A DNA stretch of 64,000 bases from Actinomycetes bacterium (GCA_024222295.1 JAAEPF010000033.1:219691-283690); one strand, 5' to 3'. Positions 16,150 through 24,867 are shown, counted from the first letter of the stretch. A program made the numbers and translations. The notes: generated by a model not told the origin, from the sequence alone.

Positions 16150-16601
16150 TGGTCGCCGACCAGTCCGGGCCGCAGACCCGGGGGCAGGAGCGGGGCCAGA
16201 GGCGCGCCGAGGTGTGCGTGGGCGCGATAGCGACACGCACCAACGAACTCCTGATGGTTCGTCGGGCCACCCAGCCCGGCCTCGGCCGGTGGTCGGTGCC
16301 CGGCGGCAGGGTGGAGCCCGGCGAGACCCTTGCGGAGGCCGTGGTACGCGAGCTGGCCGAGGAAACGGCCCTGCATGGTGTGTGCGGCGCCCTGGTTGGG
16401 TGGACCGAGATCATTGACGCCCATCACCACTTCGTCGTGATGGACTTCGCAGTGACATTGCTGGACGACCACGAACCGACGCCCGGCGACGACGCCTCCG
16501 AAGCCGCCTGGGTGCCGGTCTGGACCGTCCCCGAGCTCGACCTCGTGGATGGCCTGGCCGAGTTCCTCTCCGACGCAGGCATCATCGAGACACTCACCTG
16601 A
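16149..16601 (+). CDS. NUDIX hydrolase
   Basis: This 150-residue protein carries a complete Nudix box around residues 55-77: GGRVEPGETLAEAVVRELAE followed by ET. The glutamates of REL.EE coordinate magnesium. Family members hydrolyse nucleoside diphosphate derivatives; the exact substrate cannot be read. ATG 16149 overlaps the stop of the acetyltransferase. The gene converges with an enoyl-CoA hydratase, with a shared hairpin in between. Confidence 0.9.
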   Translation: MVADQSGPQTRGQERGQRRAEVCVGAIATRTNELLMVRRATQPGLGRWSVPGGRVEPGETLAEAVVRELAEETALHGVCGALVGWTEIIDAHHHFVVMDFAVTLLDDHEPTPGDDASEAAWVPVWTVPELDLVDGLAEFLSDAGIIETLT

Positions 16602-16606
16602 AGGTG

Positions 16607-16623
16607 GGGTCGCTCAGCGACCC
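16607..16623. terminator. Bidirectional hairpin between convergent genes
   Basis: GGGTCGC pairs with GCGACCC around TCA. The TCA loop is the stop codon of the minus-strand enoyl-CoA hydratase, and the plus-strand NUDIX gene ends 5 nt before the hairpin. It likely terminates or protects both transcripts. Confidence 0.6.
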
Positions 16624-17390
16624 TTCCATTCGGGATCGCGCTTCTCGATGAAGGCCGTCAGGCCTTCGTTGAAGTCCTCGGTGCCGAACATCTTGCCGAT
16701 TCCCTCGTTCGACATCTTCCAGCCGACCTCGTCGTCTTCGTCGGTGGCCTCGATCATGATCTTGCGGCTCTCGGCCACTGCGAGAGGAGCATTCCTGCAG
16801 ATCTCCGCCGCCAGGTCCTTCGCACCCTCAAGGGCGCCACCCTCCTCGGTGAGGCGGTTGACCAGCCCGAACTGATGCGCCCGCTCGGCGGAGAAGTCGA
16901 GGCTGCCGGTGAGGGCGAGCTCCATGGCGATGTTGCGGGGAATCTTGCGGGGCAGGCGGAACAGGCCGCCGGCTGCGGCCACCAGGTTGCGCTTCACCTC
17001 GGGGATGCCGAACTTGGCGGTGTTCGACGCGACCACCATGTCGGCTGCGAGCACGAGCTCGGTGCCACCCGCGAGAGCCGGGCCGTCGACGGCGGCGATC
17101 ACCGGCTTGGTGCGCTCACGCGTCACGAACCCGCCGAAGCCACCCTTTTCGGTCATCATCCCGCCGGGATCGGTGTTCATCGCCTTGAGGTCGGCACCGG
17201 CACAGAAGATGTAGCCCTTCTCGGTCTTCGCACCGGTGAGGATGCCGACCCAGACTTCGGAGTCGTCTTCGATCTGGTCGATCGCAGACTCGATGCCACT
17301 CGCGACCTCGCCGTTCACGGCGTTGCGCGCGTCGGGTCGGTTGATCGTGATGATGCCGACGTTGCCCTGCTTTTCGTACTCAACGGTCAT
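16614..17390 (-). CDS. Enoyl-CoA hydratase/isomerase family protein (crotonase fold)
   Basis: This 258-residue protein starts at ATG 17390 (MTVEYEKQGNVGIITINRPD). Crotonase hallmarks are NRPDARNAVNGEV, the oxyanion-hole segments FCAGADLKAM and AVDGPALAGGTELVLAADMV, and the later GIPEVKRNLVAAAGGLFRLP. The residue at the second catalytic glutamate position is E (GIPEVK). It acts on CoA thioesters, probably in beta-oxidation. A partial palindrome resembling a TetR-family operator lies 24 nt upstream of the start. Confidence 0.9.
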   Translation of the reverse strand: MTVEYEKQGNVGIITINRPDARNAVNGEVASGIESAIDQIEDDSEVWVGILTGAKTEKGYIFCAGADLKAMNTDPGGMMTEKGGFGGFVTRERTKPVIAAVDGPALAGGTELVLAADMVVASNTAKFGIPEVKRNLVAAAGGLFRLPRKIPRNIAMELALTGSLDFSAERAHQFGLVNRLTEEGGALEGAKDLAAEICRNAPLAVAESRKIMIEATDEDDEVGWKMSNEGIGKMFGTEDFNEGLTAFIEKRDPEWKGR

Positions 17391-17413
17391 GGGCGGAGAA
17401 TCTACGCAGACTT

Positions 17414-17425
17414 GACCGAGCGGTC
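17414..17425. promoter_or_regulatory. TetR-type inverted repeat between enoyl-CoA hydratase and HAD gene
   Basis: GACCG-AG-CGGTC, with flanking bases extending it to TTGACCGAGCGGTCTA, is an inverted repeat like many actinobacterial TetR-family operators for acyl-CoA genes. It lies in the 105-bp divergent gap and could control either gene. No regulator gene is adjacent. Confidence 0.4.
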
Positions 17426-17495
17426 TAGTTGGTGTGACGAACGTCGCCGCAACCGGGATCTGGTCCCGACCCACAGGGGTATGTACGTTGCGCCG

Positions 17496-18056
17496 ATGCC
17501 CAGCACGCCCCCTGAAGTAGTCGTGTTCGATTTCGACGGCACACTCGTCGACTCCGACGAGGCGCTGCTCGTGCCCTTCGACATGCTGGGCGTGTCGCGC
17601 TCCGAGGTGGTCATGGGCTCTGCGGTGGCTGAGGAGTGCGACCGGCTGGGGATCTCCATGGACGACTACGTGGCCGCCTACGACACCGCGGTCGTGCAGC
17701 CCTACGACGGCGTCGAGGCGATGCTCTCCGAGTTGCCCCGCTGGGCTGTGCTGTCCAACAAGCACCCCGACTCCGCCATCGCCGAGCTCAACCGGCTCGG
17801 TTGGGAGCCGGAGGCACTGATGTGCGCAGACGCGTTCGGGTGGGCACACAAGTCGCTGCTGCCGATGCTCCAGGCGCTCGGACTCGATGCGTCACAGGTG
17901 GCGATGGTGGGCGACAGCGGGGGAGACCTGCGCGTCGCGCAGGAGGCCGGATGCAGGTTCATCTGGGCGGGCTGGAACGCGCGCGTGCAACATGCCGGCC
18001 CCTCCGGCGAAGTCCTGGCCACACCAGCGGATCTGCCTGCAGCGCTCGGTTTCTGA
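17496..18056 (+). CDS. HAD-superfamily phosphatase (phosphoglycolate phosphatase-like)
   Basis: This 186-residue protein has the HAD motifs in order: DFDGTLVDSDE (nucleophile Asp), VLSNKHPDSA (motif II), GWAHKSLLPML (motif III lysine) and AMVGDSGGDLRVA (motif IV). A small helical cap lies between motifs I and II. The size and motif II/III arrangement fit phosphoglycolate phosphatase-like enzymes. ATG 17496 is used; ATG 17481 would add five residues. Confidence 0.85.
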   Translation: MPSTPPEVVVFDFDGTLVDSDEALLVPFDMLGVSRSEVVMGSAVAEECDRLGISMDDYVAAYDTAVVQPYDGVEAMLSELPRWAVLSNKHPDSAIAELNRLGWEPEALMCADAFGWAHKSLLPMLQALGLDASQVAMVGDSGGDLRVAQEAGCRFIWAGWNARVQHAGPSGEVLATPADLPAALGF

Positions 18057-18093
18057 TCGGGCTCTCTGCGACCGCGAAGCCGAGCCAGACGGC

Positions 18094-19608
18094 TCAGGAG
18101 TCCGAGGACTCGCCATCGCCTGCATCAGCGGCATCGCCTGACACGGACGCTTCGGCCTCTGGCTCGTCGGCCTCTGGTTCGTCGGAGTTGGGTTCGTCGG
18201 CGTTGGGCTCGAGGGCGACTTCTTCCTGCGCGGCGGGTGCTTCGGCTTCCGGCTCACCTGCCTGGGGCTCCGCGGCCTTCGACGTTTCGGCCTCGGCTGC
18301 CTCGGGTGCCCCGGCCTCGGGTTTCGAATCGCCCGGCTTGTCGCCTCCCTTGGCCTCTGACCTACCGCCGGTCTTGCCTTCCGGCTTGCCATCAGCCTTG
18401 CCACCGCCCTTGCGACCCGTTGGCCTTCCGCCCTGGCCACGACCCTGCGGACGATTGCGCTTGCGTCGCTTGCGGGCCGCCCCGGCCTCCTTGGGATCCA
18501 CACCGAACAGCTCGGCGATCGCCGGGGCCTTGTCGGCGATGCGCTTGGCGGCCTCGATCAGGTCCTCCGAGGGGTTCTCGGGCTTGCCTGCCGGAGTCAC
18601 GTGCGTGCGAACCGGCGAGAAGCTGAGCGCGTCCAGAGTGGCGGCGTACAGCTCCTGCTTGGTACGCGCGTCGAGGCCCTTGGATACGTCGGCAACGAGA
18701 CGCTTCTGCAGTTCCGGGGGCAGGGGAGTGCCCGCCTTGGGCGGACGCGAGGAGAGCCGCAGGGCACGCACGAAGCGACCCGCATCGAGGTTGGCCTCCA
18801 TGTCGGAGATCCAGAGCTTGTGTTCCTCTTCGACCCGGCGGGTCAGACCGGCGGTCAGCTCGTCACGAAGCGCCCGGGCGTCCTCGCCCTTCGCACCGGT
18901 GTCGGCGGCGACGACCACCGAACGCAGGTCGCGCAGGTCGAGTTCCTCGAGGTCGGCCTTGGCCGCCTCGGCGCGGTCCATCCACTCCGCCTCGCGGAGT
19001 TTCGGCAGCAGCACCTCGGCCATGGACACGACCTGGTCGACGGGGATGCCGGGGCGGTTCTCCTTCTTGGCGGCGTCGTTCTGCTTGCGGGCCTCGTCGC
19101 GCACGGCCGGCACGCCGCCACGGAGCACCTGTTCTGCAATCGGGCGCTGCTCCTCGGGTACCTCGCCGAGGGCTGCGTCACGGTTGGCGCGACGGGGGCG
19201 CAACCGCTTCGGCTGGGGACGCTCCGGAACCGGGTCGGGCCTTGGGCCCCGGGGCCGGTCCGAACGGTCCCCGTCGCGTCCACGGCCACGGCCCTTGCCA
19301 CGACCCTTTCCGCGACCCTTGCCCTTCGGCGCCAGCTGCGTGGTCACCAACGGCTCCTCGCGGCCGGAGCCGAGGATCTCGAGGCGCTCGGGCTCCTTGC
19401 GGGCCTCCTTGTCAGGCAGCAGGGCGGTGATCTCGATGCCGTCCACCATGAACTCGGCCTCAGCGCGCAGCACGGCTCCCACAGCGGCTCCATCGGGCAC
19501 GAGGCTGGCGTCGAGGTCGCCCTTCGGCTGCTTCGCGCCTGCGGCTCGCCAGGTCCAGGATCCGTCGGGGCGGACACTGGTCAGCTCGATCTCAAGACGA
19601 CGTGACAT
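18094..19608 (-). CDS. Large basic, partly disordered protein of unknown function
   Basis: This 504-residue protein starts at ATG 19608 (MSRRLEIELTSVRPDGSW). The first ~75 residues look like a compact beta domain. A Gly/Arg/Lys-rich tract follows (KGKGRGKGRGKGRGRGRD, RPRGPRPDP). The centre (about 150-330) is strongly helical, with DEARKQNDAAKKENRPG, MAEVLLPKLREAEWMDRAEA and LRDELTAGLTRRVEEEHKLW. A second basic patch (RKRRKRNRPQGRGQGG) precedes an acidic Ala/Glu/Pro tail with four 5-residue repeats. The layout, a folded core with RGG-like arms, suggests nucleic acid (perhaps RNA) binding. That is inference only; I do not recognise the family. Confidence 0.65.
   Translation of the reverse strand: MSRRLEIELTSVRPDGSWTWRAAGAKQPKGDLDASLVPDGAAVGAVLRAEAEFMVDGIEITALLPDKEARKEPERLEILGSGREEPLVTTQLAPKGKGRGKGRGKGRGRGRDGDRSDRPRGPRPDPVPERPQPKRLRPRRANRDAALGEVPEEQRPIAEQVLRGGVPAVRDEARKQNDAAKKENRPGIPVDQVVSMAEVLLPKLREAEWMDRAEAAKADLEELDLRDLRSVVVAADTGAKGEDARALRDELTAGLTRRVEEEHKLWISDMEANLDAGRFVRALRLSSRPPKAGTPLPPELQKRLVADVSKGLDARTKQELYAATLDALSFSPVRTHVTPAGKPENPSEDLIEAAKRIADKAPAIAELFGVDPKEAGAARKRRKRNRPQGRGQGGRPTGRKGGGKADGKPEGKTGGRSEAKGGDKPGDSKPEAGAPEAAEAETSKAAEPQAGEPEAEAPAAQEEVALEPNADEPNSDEPEADEPEAEASVSGDAADAGDGESSDS
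18151..18210. repeat. Four tandem 15-bp units in the acidic tail coding region
   Basis: Four consecutive 15-nt units with the core GTCGGCCTCTGGTTC and variants encode acidic five-residue blocks of the type DEPEA, DEPNS and DEPEA near the C-terminus of the disordered protein. Units differ at two to four positions. Confidence 0.75.
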
Positions 19609-19698
19609 GGCGGTCAACGTTACCGGCGCTCCCGTAATCCTCTAAACCCGCACTCACCCTGGTCGGTCGCGGGCCTTCCCGGCTGGCCACGGGCAGGG

Positions 19699-19712
19699 TA
19701 GAACGCGTTACA
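19699..19712. promoter_or_regulatory. KstR-type operator match
   Basis: TAGAACGCGTTACA fits the mycobacterial KstR consensus TnnAACnnGTTnnA at every fixed position. It lies 36 nt before the start of the FadE26-like gene and within the divergent gap to the basic protein gene. KstR represses cholesterol and steroid catabolic genes, including fadE26-fadE27, in Mycobacterium and Rhodococcus. No kstR gene is in the window. Confidence 0.55.
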
Positions 19713-19747
19713 GTTCTGCGGTCCGCCACCCACGCCGGGGGAACCGA

Positions 19748-20917
19748 ATGCACATCGCCTACACCGACGAGCAGCTGGCACTGCGCGACGAGCTACGCAG
19801 CTACTATGACCGGCTGCTGACCGACGAGGTCCGCGAGGAGCTCCACCTCGAGCACGGATGCGGCCCGGTCACCCGGGCCACGGTCAAGCAGATGGCTGCC
19901 GACGGCTGGTTGGGGATCGGATGGCCCAAGGAGTACGGCGGGCAGGGCCGCGACCAGTTCGACCAGTTCATCTTCTACGACGAGTCGATGCGCAGCGGCG
20001 CCCCGGTGCCCACCCTCACGGTCAACACGGTGGGCCCCACGATCGTCGAGTTCGGAACCGAGGAGCAGAAGGCCTTCTTCCTGCCGAAGATCCTCGCCGG
20101 TGACCTCACGTTCTGCATCGGATACTCCGAGGCGGAGGCCGGCACCGACCTCGCATCGCTCACATCCAAGGCGGTCAGGGACGGCGACGAGTGGATCGTC
20201 AACGCCCGCAAGATGTGGACCTCCCTCGCAGGCGACGCCGACTACTGCTGGCTCGCACTGCGCACCAATCCCGAGGCCGCCAAGCACAAGGGCATCTCCA
20301 TCTTCGCGGTGGACATGAAGTCGCCCGGAGTCACGGTCAACCCGCTGCAGCTGATGGTCACCCACGACATCAACGAGACAGTCTTCGAAGACGTCCGGGT
20401 GCCCGACGCGAACCTCGTGGGCGGCGAGGGCAACGGCTGGCGACTCATCACCAACCAGCTGAACCACGAGCGCGTCACGCTGCTCTCTCCTGGCCTGCTC
20501 GAGCAGTCCTACATGGAGGTCCGCAGGTGGTCCCAGGAGACCAAGGACGCGAACGGCAAGCGCCACATCGACAACGAGTGGGTCCAGATGAACCTCGCCC
20601 GCGTTCACGCCGGCCTCGAGTTCCTGCGCCTCGAGAACTGGAAGGTCGCCGCGGCCGACACGCTCGATGTTGCAACGGCCTCCACGGTGAAGACGTTCGG
20701 CTCCGAGTTCTACGTCGAGGCGTTTCGCCTCCTGATGGAGGTGGTGGGACCCCGCGCCTACCTCGAACGCGATTCGAGGGGAGCAGTGCTCAAGGGTCGA
20801 CTCGAGACCAACTACCGCTCGCTGCTGATCCTCACCTTCGGCGGCGGCACCAACGAGATCCAGCGCGACCTGATCGCCATGTTCGGCCTCGGAATGCCGC
20901 GGGCCCTGCGCAGCTGA
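19748..20917 (+). CDS. Acyl-CoA dehydrogenase, FadE26/ChsE4-like
   Basis: This 389-residue flavoenzyme has the family segments LGIGWPKEYGGQG, FCIGYSEAEAGTDLASL (FAD binding), ARKMWTSLAGDADYCWLA and GTNEIQRDLIAMFGLG. The N-terminus and the stretch NQLNHERVTL closely recall FadE26 (ChsE4) of M. tuberculosis. That enzyme pairs with FadE27 as an alpha2beta2 enzyme on steroid side-chain CoA esters. The shorter partner gene follows 80 nt later. The substrate here could be a sterol side chain or another branched acyl-CoA. Confidence 0.88.
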   Translation: MHIAYTDEQLALRDELRSYYDRLLTDEVREELHLEHGCGPVTRATVKQMAADGWLGIGWPKEYGGQGRDQFDQFIFYDESMRSGAPVPTLTVNTVGPTIVEFGTEEQKAFFLPKILAGDLTFCIGYSEAEAGTDLASLTSKAVRDGDEWIVNARKMWTSLAGDADYCWLALRTNPEAAKHKGISIFAVDMKSPGVTVNPLQLMVTHDINETVFEDVRVPDANLVGGEGNGWRLITNQLNHERVTLLSPGLLEQSYMEVRRWSQETKDANGKRHIDNEWVQMNLARVHAGLEFLRLENWKVAAADTLDVATASTVKTFGSEFYVEAFRLLMEVVGPRAYLERDSRGAVLKGRLETNYRSLLILTFGGGTNEIQRDLIAMFGLGMPRALRS

Positions 20918-20997
20918 GCCAACGCGACCGGCACCAGTCACAAGCAACCACGACACAGACGCCAGACACAGCGACCACAGGGACAACAGGGACGACG

Positions 20998-22104
20998 ATG
21001 GACTTCGAACTCGACGAACAGGCCACAGCAATCAGGCAGCTCACCGCACAGGTGATGGGCGACGCTTCCGACCACCACCACCTGCGTGCGATCGAGCGCG
21101 CTGACGGGCCGCGCCACGACGCGAAGCTGTGGGCGGCCATGGCCGAGACCGGGATCCTCGGTGCCTTCATCCCCGAGGAACACGGGGGAGCGGGGCTCGG
21201 CCTCGTGGCGCTCGGCGAGGCGCTGGAGGCCGCCGGACGCACCGCCGCCGCTGTTCCGTTCTGGGAGACCGTCCCGCTCGGCGCACTTCCCATCGCCGAG
21301 TTCGCCCCGGCAGAGCTGGCCGCCGACGTGCTTCCCGAAGTGGCTGCGGGGACGATGATCCTCACCGCGGCATGGCACGAAGACGCCGCACAGGCACTTG
21401 CTCCCACCACGATCGCTGCGCGCAACGGCGACTCATGGTCGCTCACCGGTACCAAGATCTGCGTTCCCGCCGGCGCGATCGCCGACGCGGTCGTGGTCCC
21501 AGCCGCCATCGAAGGGGGCTCGGTAGGCCTGTTCCTGGCCCGCACCGCCGACTCCGGAGTGGCGGTCGAATCCCTCGACACGACGATGGGAGATCCGCAG
21601 GCGGCTGTGTTGTTGGCCGAGGCGCCGGCCGAGCTGATCGCCGAAGGACACTCCACCCTCGAGTGGGCACACGAGCGGGCTGTGGCTTCGCAGTGCTGTC
21701 TCATGGCAGGCATCTGCGGGGCTGATCTCGACCTCACGGCCGAGTTCACCAAGGAGCGCAAGCAGTTCGACGTGGCCATCGCCACCTTCCAGGCGGTGGC
21801 GCACCGTGCGGCCGACTCGTTCATCGACTCCGAGGCGATCCACATCACCGCCCAGTCGGCCATGTGGCGTCTGGAGAACGGCCACCCGGCCGCCAAGGAG
21901 ATCAACGTGGCGAAGTTCTGGGCTGCGTGGGGGAGTGCCCGCATCATCCAGGCGGGCCAGCACCTCCACGGGGGCATCGGCGTCGACCGCGACTACCCGT
22001 TGCACCGCTACTTCTTCATGGCCAAGGAGCTGGAGCTGCAGCTCGGCTCAGGCACCGAGCACCTCGTCGAGCTGGGTCGGCGCCTCGCGGCGGAACCGGC
22101 CTGA
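20998..22104 (+). CDS. Acyl-CoA dehydrogenase, FadE27/ChsE5-like
   Basis: This 368-residue protein starts at ATG 20998 (MDFELDEQATAIRQL). It has PEEHGGAGLGLVALGEAL near the N-terminus and FHAxGGxGxD-like QHLHGGIGVDRDYPLHRYFF near the C-terminus. The middle (WSLTGTKICVPAGAIADAVV) is shorter and less conserved than in homotetrameric enzymes, and the usual catalytic-base region is weak. This is as expected for the non-catalytic partner in an alpha2beta2 enzyme. The adjacency to the FadE26-like gene supports a heterotetramer. Confidence 0.85.
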   Translation: MDFELDEQATAIRQLTAQVMGDASDHHHLRAIERADGPRHDAKLWAAMAETGILGAFIPEEHGGAGLGLVALGEALEAAGRTAAAVPFWETVPLGALPIAEFAPAELAADVLPEVAAGTMILTAAWHEDAAQALAPTTIAARNGDSWSLTGTKICVPAGAIADAVVVPAAIEGGSVGLFLARTADSGVAVESLDTTMGDPQAAVLLAEAPAELIAEGHSTLEWAHERAVASQCCLMAGICGADLDLTAEFTKERKQFDVAIATFQAVAHRAADSFIDSEAIHITAQSAMWRLENGHPAAKEINVAKFWAAWGSARIIQAGQHLHGGIGVDRDYPLHRYFFMAKELELQLGSGTEHLVELGRRLAAEPA

Positions 22105-22123
22105 CCGCCGGGGCACCCGATGC

Positions 22124-23182
22124 TCAGAGTGCCTCGAGTACCTCCGGGAGCCCGACAGCCCGGGTGAACGTGTAGGGGAGTGATCGCGAGGCGGCCAGTT
22201 GGGCGACGCGGGGAGTGACCTCCGACTCGATGGCGACCTGCACGATGTGTGCGCGCTTCGCAATGACGCAGTGGCCGAGGGCGTCGTCGGAGCTGCCAAG
22301 CACCGCCGACGCACCTCGCAGCGTCGCCACGAGTTCGTCGGCATCAAGAGCGCCGTCACCGTCGACGGCGCCGGTGACGGTGTCCACGTGGACGAACCCG
22401 GCGGCGGCCGCCGCTTCCAGCAGCGCCGGCTCCTTGAGATACAGGTCATCGGGTCCGTGGGTGAGCACGACCTTGCGTGCAGCCGGCTCGGCGCCGGATC
22501 CGGCGGCCTGTTCGTCGACCCACCTGCGGTACCAGCGGGGAAGCGCACCGGCTCCTTCGCGGGCCACCGGGGCAGCGAACACGGCCAATGCGGGACGTAT
22601 TACGGTCCCAGCACCAACACGCTGGATGCTGACCTGGCGATTGGCCACACGGTTCAGCAGGTAGTCCTCGAGCATCGTTGCGGCCCTGGTGTAGAACACC
22701 GTCACCGGAGCCTGCGGGTGGAGGGCGGGATGCTGCATCAGCACCGCGGGGGGCAAGGCCTCCACGAGCGATTCGAACACGCCGTTGGCCGGCACCATGT
22801 GGAGCGCTGCGGTGCCCTCGTGGTCGAGTACCGGCCCACCGGGTCCCTGCCTTGCCAGCTCCGAGAGGTGGGCGGCTGACGCGTTGTTGGCCACGATGGA
22901 GCCATCGCTCATCCTCACGACGTCCTCACCCGCGCACAGCTCGACGTCGCGCAGCAGTCGCACACCGGCCGGGGGCAACGCCAGCGACTCGCCGCACAGG
23001 CCGCGCTGACAGGCCTCATCCGCGGTCGGTAGGTCCGGGACCATGGGCGTCGGGATCAGGTCACCGCCACCGAGGCGAATCAGCTCTGAATCGGGAATCC
23101 TTCCCACGGGAACGATGCTGGGCCGCCGACGCCCGAACCGTCCCACGGCCCTGAACGCCTCACTGACCCTCTCGGCCACCAT
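22124..23182 (-). CDS. Possible GT61-type glycosyltransferase
   Basis: This 352-residue protein has no signal peptide or membrane helix. The C-terminal part, with LKEPALLEAAAAAGFVHVD, ASAVLGSSDDALGHCVIAK and IVQVAIESEVTPRVAQLAAS, has the order of the GT61 (DUF563) fold, where a late hydrophobic Gly-rich turn precedes the acceptor region. The similarity is weak and judged by eye. The stretch LEDYLLNRVANRQVSIQRVG may be a linker. It faces a long non-coding gap and converges with the acyl-CoA dehydrogenase genes. Confidence 0.35.
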   Translation of the reverse strand: MVAERVSEAFRAVGRFGRRRPSIVPVGRIPDSELIRLGGGDLIPTPMVPDLPTADEACQRGLCGESLALPPAGVRLLRDVELCAGEDVVRMSDGSIVANNASAAHLSELARQGPGGPVLDHEGTAALHMVPANGVFESLVEALPPAVLMQHPALHPQAPVTVFYTRAATMLEDYLLNRVANRQVSIQRVGAGTVIRPALAVFAAPVAREGAGALPRWYRRWVDEQAAGSGAEPAARKVVLTHGPDDLYLKEPALLEAAAAAGFVHVDTVTGAVDGDGALDADELVATLRGASAVLGSSDDALGHCVIAKRAHIVQVAIESEVTPRVAQLAASRSLPYTFTRAVGLPEVLEAL

Positions 23183-23539
23183 CTCTGCCTCTGGAAGCCT
23201 TTCCGTGCTGTTCGCGACACCTTTTGCTTTGGAGAGAGGATATCGACATCCAACCGCAAACCGAGCGCGAGGCGGTCTGCCGGTCAGCGACCAGAAAGAC
23301 GCCGGAAATCCCCATTATGTCCGTTTCCAGAATCAAGGCGAGGCATCCCTATCCGGGGATCCCGCATGGCGAACTCCCCGAATCGAACCGTCAGGCGACT
23401 TCCGGTGGTCGCTTAGAGCTCCGACGGGCCGCGCGGGACCGTCTCGAAGCGACCCTTTACAAGGCAGCGCGGATGGTGTCCCATGGAATCCTGGGTCGGA
23501 AGGTCCCGCCTTCTGGCCAACAATCCAGGAGGTGAGTCG
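23183..23539. other. 357-bp non-coding gap between divergent genes
   Basis: No open reading frame here reads like a protein on either strand, and base composition is visibly less GC-rich than in the flanking genes. Short hairpins are possible (for example ATCCC/GGGAT near 23347-23362 and GAAGG/CCTTC near 23500-23514). A good Shine-Dalgarno (AGGAGGTG) ends it before ATG 23540. It may hold two promoters and possibly a structured RNA; no known RNA family was recognised. Confidence 0.5.
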
Positions 23540-23860
23540 ATGTCCAACCGCCACCGCACTCGGCAGGCCGGAGCTACTTCGGCCCTGCAAGAGGACAGGG
23601 AGAACCGCAAGGCTGAGCACCGCAGGGTGCGCCGAACGGTCAACCAGGCCCTTCACATGGCCTCCCTGAACGACGACCACGACGGTCTCGTGCTCGAGCT
23701 TCCTCATGCCACCCATGGCTACACGGAGGTCTACGACGAGCCGGGCTCGCGTGAGGCGCCCAAACCTCGCAAGCGGTTGCGACATTGGAAGCAGTCCTTC
23801 TGGAAGCGGCGCAACAACGAGCGCAGGCGCCGCAACATGGCCTACGACGCCCTGGCCTGA
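23540..23860 (+). CDS. Small basic hypothetical protein
   Basis: This 106-residue protein is set by a strong AGGAGGTG ribosome site 6 nt before ATG 23540. It is rich in Arg, His and Lys, with two basic helices (ENRKAEHRRVRRTVNQALHM and KRLRHWKQSFWKRRNNERRR) flanking an acidic linker. Such a composition suggests nucleic acid or ribosome association. I do not recognise a family. Confidence 0.6.
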   Translation: MSNRHRTRQAGATSALQEDRENRKAEHRRVRRTVNQALHMASLNDDHDGLVLELPHATHGYTEVYDEPGSREAPKPRKRLRHWKQSFWKRRNNERRRRNMAYDALA

Positions 23861-23952
23861 GGCTGCCGACTCCGGCGTCGAGACCTGCCACCGTCCTGAG
23901 CGCGTCTGCAGGCAGCCCGACCCGGCACCGGGCGTGCCGGTAGCCTTGCCGG

Positions 23953-24768
23953 ATGGCTGACAGTTCACCGCCGGGCGACCCCGGCGGGCAGGGCGGTGCT
24001 GGCGGAACTGCACGTGATGTGCTGCTCCAGGTCGCCGAGCAGCGCAACGAGGCTGCCCGCCAGACCGTCGACGGACTGGTGAGCCAGCACCCCGAGGCCG
24101 ACGCGGACGAGCTCACCAGGATGCTGATCCGCGAGTGCGCCCGCGACCTGGCGATAGGCGGCGCGGTCACAGGCGGTGCCGCTGCCGCACCCGTCGCCGG
24201 ACCTGCCGCGGCGGCCGCCATGTTCGGCAGCGAGAGCATCGCCGGGGTCTCCCGGCTGGGCGAGATGGTGATGGCCATCGGCATCGTTCACGGCCATCAC
24301 GACGCAACAGCCGACGAGCGCGCCCTCTGGGTGGCAGGCGCGCTCGGAGCCACCGAGGGCGCCGCGTTGGGAATGACCGGCCTCGCTGCCCGGGCCGGCG
24401 CCAGCGGGGGCGCCAGGATTGCCGCCCGACTCCCCCGCGCAGCAGCCGCCACGGCCGCCGGGGTCGGACGCACCAAGCGGCTGGCGACCCGGATGGCCTC
24501 AAAGGGCGGACCCTGGGGCCTGGCGGCCCTGCTGCCCTACACCATCGGTGCAGGCGTCGGTGCGGCCGGAAACACCGCTCTCGCCATCTCGGTGGGCCGT
24601 GCGGCCAAGCACTACTTCGCAGCGAACCCGAGCGTCGATGGTGCGACCGGTCCCCCGCCCCCGTCGGCCTCGTCCGCCTTCGACGAGGCCTTCGACGAGA
24701 TCTGGGACGCCGAGGTGATCGATGAGCGCATCGTCGGCCAGGACGAGCCAGACTCACCCGAGGGCTGA
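23953..24768 (+). CDS. Hypothetical Ala/Gly-rich membrane-associated protein
   Basis: This 271-residue protein has long Gly/Ala hydrophobic stretches (LAIGGAVTGGAAAAPVAGP, AAAAAMFGSES, WVAGALGATEGAALGMTGLA) and LLPYTIGAGVGAAGNTALA before an acidic tail. The last segment resembles the end of EcsC-like or glycine-zipper proteins, where Gly/Ala helices pack in membranes. N- and C-terminal tails are hydrophilic. Function unknown. Confidence 0.5.
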   Translation: MADSSPPGDPGGQGGAGGTARDVLLQVAEQRNEAARQTVDGLVSQHPEADADELTRMLIRECARDLAIGGAVTGGAAAAPVAGPAAAAAMFGSESIAGVSRLGEMVMAIGIVHGHHDATADERALWVAGALGATEGAALGMTGLAARAGASGGARIAARLPRAAAATAAGVGRTKRLATRMASKGGPWGLAALLPYTIGAGVGAAGNTALAISVGRAAKHYFAANPSVDGATGPPPPSASSAFDEAFDEIWDAEVIDERIVGQDEPDSPEG

Positions 24769-24867
24769 ACGCGGCCATTTGCCCCGGGGTGCCGATCGTG
24801 GCGGACACCTGCGGCGACCCATCCTGGCCGAGCGACCCAGAGTCGGCGCCACACCCTGCGCGTGGGC

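Noticed and set aside
23380-23400. TTCGATTC on the minus strand suggesting a tRNA or tmRNA T-loop
   Set aside because: The flanking bases do not form a T-stem, there is no acceptor stem or CCA end, and no anticodon arm can be placed.
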